64,000 nucleotides of DNA from NCBI RefSeq assembly GCF_900110455.1, contig NZ_FOIS01000001.1, positions 496,001 to 560,000 of the forward strand. The letters are read 5' to 3'. The notes under the pieces were generated by a model. It searched no databases and was not told the origin of the DNA. It saw only the letters and a list, made by a program, of their open reading frames with translations. The stretch is from Natrinema salifodinae. GTDB taxonomy: Archaea > Halobacteriota > Halobacteria > Halobacteriales > Natrialbaceae. Below, one piece after another: positions 60,189 through 64,000 of the stretch. Both the position numbers and the translations under genes were made by a program. Every line of letters begins with the position of its first letter. The stretch's first letter is position 1.

Positions 60189-60201
60189 CTACTATATACT
60201 A
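60189..60201 (+). promoter_or_regulatory. TATA box of the sodium:solute symporter gene
   Basis: CTACTATATACTA is centred about 27 bases before the ATG at 60222. This argues for 60222 as the start rather than the ATG at 60204, which would lie too close to the box. Confidence 0.6.
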
Positions 60202-60221
60202 TAATGCGGCAACCCATTTCC

Positions 60222-61655
60222 ATGGTAGTGTCGACCATTGACACTGGCGTGCTGGCGCTCTACATGCTCGGCTTGCTGGCCGTCGGCTACTGGGGGTACC
60301 GGAAATCGGACACGCTCGACGACTATCTCGTCGCGGGCCGCAGTATTCCGATCTGGATGTACGTGCCGGTCATGTCCGCCGTCATCCTCGGCGGTGCCTC
60401 GACGATCGGTGGCGGCGGGCTCGGTTACCAACACGGCGTTTCCGGTGCCTGGCTCGTCATCATGCTCGGCCTCGGGACGGTCGCGCTCGGCGTTCTGATT
60501 TCGACGAACCTCGCCAATCTCAAGGCCTACTCGCTCGGCGAGGTCCTCGAGCGCCGGTTCGACCGGTACTCCGGAACGATCGGCGCCGTCATCGCCGGCA
60601 TTTACGCGCTCACGCTCGCGATCACCCAGACGATCGCGATCGGGAAGGTACTGAGCGTCCTGTTCGGCTTCGAACAGAATACGATGATCCTGGCGGCGGG
60701 GATCATCGTCATCAGCTACACCATGCTGGGCGGCATGCTCTCGGTGACGATCACCGACTTCGTGCAGTGGTGTATCATGACCGTCGGCATCTTCTTCCTC
60801 GCGCTCCCGCTCGGACTCGACGCCGTCGGCGGCGTCTCGGGGCTGACGGCCGAACTGGAGCCCTCGTACTTCGACGTCACTGCCATCGGGTGGCAGACGA
60901 TTGCCAGCTACTTCCTGCTGTACGTCCTCGGGATCATGATCGGACAGGACGTGTGGCAGCGGGTCTTCACCGCCGACGATCCCGAGACCGCTCGCAAAGG
61001 GACGATCGCCGCGGGCTCGTTCGCGATCGTCTACGGGATCGCGACCGCCGTCCTCGGCGCGATCGCGGTCGTCCTCCTGCCGAACCTCTCGGATCCCGAA
61101 CTCGCGCTCCCGCAACTGATCTTGGAAATCGTTCCGGTCGGGCTCTCGGGGCTCATCCTCGCGGGGTTCGTGTCCGCGATGATGTCGACCGCTGACTCGG
61201 CGCTTCTCGCGTCGAGTACCCTGTTCACCAACGACGTCTACAAGCGGTTCGTCGCTCCCGACGCGTCCGACGAGACCTACGCTCGCGTCTCGCGAGCGCT
61301 CATCCTCGTTCTCGGCGTTCTCATGATCTACGCCGCGATCGCGATCGGAAACGTCGTTCAGGCGTTATCGCTCACCTACGCGCTGCTCAGCGGGAGTATC
61401 TTCGTCCCGATCTTCGCCGCCTTCTTCTGGACGGGCGCGACGTGGCAGGGCGCGCTCTCGTCGATCTTCGTCAGCGCGGCCGTCGTGATCGCGACCATCT
61501 GGATGCACGGGTTCGCGTCGAACCTCCCGATCATCTACGGACTGCTCACCAGCGCGGTCACCTTCACGACGGTGAGCCTGCTGACCGGCCCGCCCGCGCG
61601 AGAGAAGGTCCGCACCTGGTCCGAGAAGCTCGATTCCGGCCCCTCGACGGAGTAA
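60222..61655 (+). CDS. Sodium:solute symporter (SSS family)
   Basis: This is a 13-helix membrane transporter importing a solute with Na+. The 477 residues include the N-terminal family signature (YLVAGRSIPIWMYVPVM, GGASTIGGGGLGY), the Na+-site helix (AGFVSAMMSTADSALLASST) and ALLSGSIFVPIFAAFFW. The ATG at 60222 is selected by the TATA box. With the ureohydrolase, aminotransferase and NrpR-like gene beside it, the solute may be an amine, guanidino acid, urea or amino acid, but the family is broad and sequence alone does not decide. Confidence 0.9.
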   Translation: MVVSTIDTGVLALYMLGLLAVGYWGYRKSDTLDDYLVAGRSIPIWMYVPVMSAVILGGASTIGGGGLGYQHGVSGAWLVIMLGLGTVALGVLISTNLANLKAYSLGEVLERRFDRYSGTIGAVIAGIYALTLAITQTIAIGKVLSVLFGFEQNTMILAAGIIVISYTMLGGMLSVTITDFVQWCIMTVGIFFLALPLGLDAVGGVSGLTAELEPSYFDVTAIGWQTIASYFLLYVLGIMIGQDVWQRVFTADDPETARKGTIAAGSFAIVYGIATAVLGAIAVVLLPNLSDPELALPQLILEIVPVGLSGLILAGFVSAMMSTADSALLASSTLFTNDVYKRFVAPDASDETYARVSRALILVLGVLMIYAAIAIGNVVQALSLTYALLSGSIFVPIFAAFFWTGATWQGALSSIFVSAAVVIATIWMHGFASNLPIIYGLLTSAVTFTTVSLLTGPPAREKVRTWSEKLDSGPSTE

Positions 61656-61737
61656 CCGAGCGATCGAGTTCGCGCGTGCACTCGTCGGGTCGATCGGCGG
61701 TCCGCTGCTCCGAGATGCCGATTCCCGACGACCGCAC

Positions 61738-62967
61738 TCACTCTCGAAGGTTGTCGACGCGCGCGTAGCCGGCCGCCCGCCAGCCGGCGACGACGGCGCC
61801 GAGCGTCCCGATGCCGACCGCGATCAGGAACCCGACCCCGTAGAGGAGCGGCGGCGTTCGGAGCAAGTTCTCGAACCCGACGACGGAGGCGGCCAGGCGA
61901 TCGAGCGCCGCGGCGAACGCCGGGGTCGCGGCGAGACCGAGGGCGCCGCCGAGCATGCCAAGGACGAACCCCTGACCGCCGACGAGGCCCGCGAGCAGGC
62001 CGCGCGAGAGCCCGATCGCTCGCAGCGCCGCGAGCCGCTCGCGCTGGTGGGCGGCCACGAGCGCGAGCGTGTTCACCGTCAGCGCGACCCCGGCGAGCAC
62101 CGCCAGCGCGACGAGCGTCACCCCGCTGGCGAGGACGAGCAAGTACTCACGCAGCATCGACTCGAGTTGCTCCTCGTTCGTCCGGACGTCGTACTCGGGA
62201 TACGACCGCTGGAGGGCCTCGCTGACGGCCGCCGGGTCGGCGTCGGCCGCCGTGGTTACGGTCACGTACGTCGCCCGATCGGGGCCCGTCGTGCCGGTGA
62301 CCGCCTGGAGCTCCCCGAGCGGCAGCGTCACCGTTGCCGTCCCGAGGAACTGCGAGTACGTCGACGAGATGCCGACGACCTCGAATTCGCGGTCCGGGGC
62401 GGTGGTCGGGCTCGTGCCGACGTAGACGGTATCCCCGACGCCGACGTCGAACCGCTCGGCCGTCTCGGGATCGACGACGATCTCGCGGCTCATCGGCCCC
62501 TCGTAGGTGCCGTCGGCGTAGTGGCTCTCCCCCGACGAGAACCCGTCGCCCGCTTCGATCGAGTGGCCGCGGTGCTCGCTCGGCACCCCGACGCCCGTCA
62601 CGAGTTCGAGTTCGTCGGGCTCCGTCCCGACGTAGATTCCGTGAAACGCCAGCGGCGAGGCCGCCTCGACGTCGTCGCGAGCCTCCATCTCGTCGGCGAG
62701 TCCGTGGGCGTCGGTGATCGGGTTCTCGATGCCGCCGGTCGCCGTCAGTTCGACGGACTCTCCCGCGACCCAGACGTCCTGGCCGGACCGGTCGAATCGG
62801 TCCTCGCCGGTCTGGATGACGCCCAGCCCGAGACTTCCCAGGAGCGTGACGGCCAGGACGGCCAGGCCGATCGCGAGGACGACGAGCGCGGTCCGCCCGC
62901 GCTCGTGGCGCACTTGCTCGATCGTGAGGCGGGCGACCGCGCCGAATTTAGCGAGTTTCCCGCCCAT
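61738..62967 (-). CDS. FtsX/MacB-type ABC transporter permease
   Basis: The 409-residue protein has one N-terminal helix (TALVVLAIGLAVLAVTLLGSL), a large extracellular domain (about 55-260), then three C-terminal helices of the FtsX domain (LVLASGVTLVALAVLAG, LVGGQGFVLGMLGGALG, GVGFLIAVGIGTLGAVVAGW). This is the type-VII (MacB) permease layout, used in lipoprotein or peptide export and mechanotransmission. The loop between helices includes RAIGLSRG, the usual coupling motif. It lies one base after a second such permease; the ATPase is not in the window. Confidence 0.88.
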   Translation of the reverse strand: MGGKLAKFGAVARLTIEQVRHERGRTALVVLAIGLAVLAVTLLGSLGLGVIQTGEDRFDRSGQDVWVAGESVELTATGGIENPITDAHGLADEMEARDDVEAASPLAFHGIYVGTEPDELELVTGVGVPSEHRGHSIEAGDGFSSGESHYADGTYEGPMSREIVVDPETAERFDVGVGDTVYVGTSPTTAPDREFEVVGISSTYSQFLGTATVTLPLGELQAVTGTTGPDRATYVTVTTAADADPAAVSEALQRSYPEYDVRTNEEQLESMLREYLLVLASGVTLVALAVLAGVALTVNTLALVAAHQRERLAALRAIGLSRGLLAGLVGGQGFVLGMLGGALGLAATPAFAAALDRLAASVVGFENLLRTPPLLYGVGFLIAVGIGTLGAVVAGWRAAGYARVDNLRE

Positions 62968-62968
62968 G

Positions 62969-64000
62969 TTACCGCCCCAGTTCGGCGACGACGTTCGTTC
63001 GTGCGACGAGGTAGAGCGGGTACGGAAGCGCGAGCACGCCGGCGATCAGCGCCACTCCGACGGCGTAGGGCGCGAGGACCGGCCGGAGCGCCGCGATCGG
63101 TTCCGGGGCGACGGTCGCCGTCGCCACGCGGTTCGTCACTGCGATCCCGACGACGCCGAGGCCGACCCCGGCCAGCGCGCCCGCCAGCGTCAGCCCGAGC
63201 GTCGTCAGCGCGACGACGGCCAGGCGCGAGCGAAGCGAGAAGCCGACCGCCGCGAGCGCGGCGATCGTCCGCCGGTCCCGCTCGATCGTCAGCGCCGCCG
63301 CGGTCGCGACGAACAGCGAACAGATCGCGACCGCGACGACCAGCGCCACCAGGCTCGTCGCGAGCGCGAGGTCGTCGCTTCGAATCGACGCCACCCCGCC
63401 GTCGCCGCCGGCCCGGACCGTCGCGTTCGGATACGCGTCTTCGGCCGCCGCCTCGACCGTTCCCGTCGACGCGTCCGAACCGGCTTCGACGAGCACCTGG
63501 TCGGCGAGGTCGCCGTCGTCGGCGCCGGTCAGCGTCTGGAGTTCGCTCAAGTGGACCACGACCAGCGGTAGCTCGCCGGCTAGATCGGTGGTTTCGGTGT
63601 CGTCGACGGCGGTCACCGTTACGGTTCGGACGCCGGCGGGGGTTCGAGATCGGTTTTCGTCCGCTTCGTCCTCCGCCTGCCGTTGCTGTCCCCCCGCCCC
63701 CGACAGTTGCGACCGCGGACTTCCGATCGCGATGTCGTCCGCCGCCGTCGCGTTGAGGTCGTTCGCGACGGCGTCCGTCACGACGATTTCGTCCGTCCGC
63801 GGGCCGTCGAACGACCCGTTCGCGAAGTGCGGATCGCCCGGCTCGAGTCCGGCCGTCGAGACGCCTTCGATCTCGGTCGGTTTGGCCGGCGGCACGACGC
63901 CCAGCGCGAGCGCGGTTTCGGTCTCCCCGTCGGCGGTCCGGAGCCGCACGAGCTCCGTGAGGATCGGCGTCGCGTGCGCAACGTCGTCGCGGTCGTCGAT
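62969..64000 (-). CDS. FtsX/MacB-type ABC transporter permease, 5' end outside window
   Basis: The frame is open to the window edge at 64000, so the start lies beyond it. At least 343 codons are visible, containing the extracellular domain and the three C-terminal helices (ATSLVALVVAVAICSLFVATA, LAVVALTTLGLTLAGALAGVG, YAVGVALIAGVLALPYPLYL). The coupling motif is LAAVGFSLRSR. A Gln/Asp/Glu-rich insertion (about 63650-63700) interrupts the extracellular domain. It is followed after one base by the partner permease, suggesting a heterodimer. Confidence 0.85.
   Translation of the reverse strand: MDDRDDVAHATPILTELVRLRTADGETETALALGVVPPAKPTEIEGVSTAGLEPGDPHFANGSFDGPRTDEIVVTDAVANDLNATAADDIAIGSPRSQLSGAGGQQRQAEDEADENRSRTPAGVRTVTVTAVDDTETTDLAGELPLVVVHLSELQTLTGADDGDLADQVLVEAGSDASTGTVEAAAEDAYPNATVRAGGDGGVASIRSDDLALATSLVALVVAVAICSLFVATAAALTIERDRRTIAALAAVGFSLRSRLAVVALTTLGLTLAGALAGVGLGVVGIAVTNRVATATVAPEPIAALRPVLAPYAVGVALIAGVLALPYPLYLVARTNVVAELGR

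Noticed and set aside
1-64000. CRISPR arrays, insertion sequences, rRNA genes, replication origin
   Set aside because: No spaced repeat array, transposase motif, rRNA signature or Orc1/Cdc6 gene with origin repeats was seen anywhere in the window.

Overview
The window is haloarchaeal chromosome, probably from a Natrialbaceae-like genus (the family placement is a weak inference). The DNA is GC-rich and the proteins are strongly acidic. Many genes have a TATA-like box about 25-32 bases before the start codon with no room for a leader, which is the leaderless pattern usual in haloarchaea. Secreted proteins carry twin-arginine (Tat) signals, and the core genes are archaeal (SecE, Spt5/NusG, Elp3, PolX with a PHP domain). 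I saw no CRISPR array, insertion sequence or rRNA. There is one tRNA gene (Ser, CGA).

Layout. (1) 0.7-15.3 kb is a sugar-use block: a Tat-exported family 3 glycosidase, a TrmB-family regulator, a complete CUT1-type sugar ABC transporter (binding lipoprotein, two permeases, a small membrane protein, ATPase), two Gfo/Idh/MocA dehydrogenases, a TIM-barrel isomerase and an MDR oxidoreductase. Three promoter regions in it share an inverted repeat, ACAACA-N2-TGTTGT, which I propose as the operator of the local TrmB protein. (2) 15.3-25.3 kb is mixed housekeeping: HD phosphohydrolase, amidohydrolase, gamma carbonic anhydrase, a secreted metallo-beta-lactamase-fold lipoprotein with DUF3006, OsmC, and a multidomain OB/DHH protein whose DHH signature is degenerate. 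(3) 25.3-31.5 kb is a seven-gene Mnh/Mrp Na+/H+ antiporter operon in strict A-B-C-D-E-F-G order with overlapping genes. (4) 31.7-33.4 kb is elp3. (5) 33.6-36.3 kb is a small accessory island: a 20-codon ORF, a DUF4157 (eCIS core domain) protein, an unknown partner gene, and decayed copies of parts of both, directly before secE-nusG.

(6) 37-51 kb holds a secreted hydrolase, a PHP protein, PolX, an AN1 zinc finger-rhomboid fusion, endonuclease V, an SDR, an HNH-like protein, a frameshifted CPBP protease, DUF192, an isopropylmalate/citramalate synthase and a secreted beta-helix protein. (7) 51.2-56.3 kb holds an orphan DMSO-reductase-type iron-sulfur protein, the tRNA-Ser gene with a partial duplicate of its 3' end 132 bp away (att-like), and phosphoenolpyruvate carboxylase. 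(8) 56.7-61.7 kb looks like a nitrogen or guanidino-compound cluster: class III aminotransferase, ureohydrolase, NrpR-type regulator and a sodium:solute symporter, with palindromes at two promoters. (9) 61.7 kb to the end has two FtsX-type ABC permeases, the last cut by the window edge.

The least explained part is the DUF4157 island with its remnants. The most testable regulatory hypothesis is the three-site operator in the sugar block.
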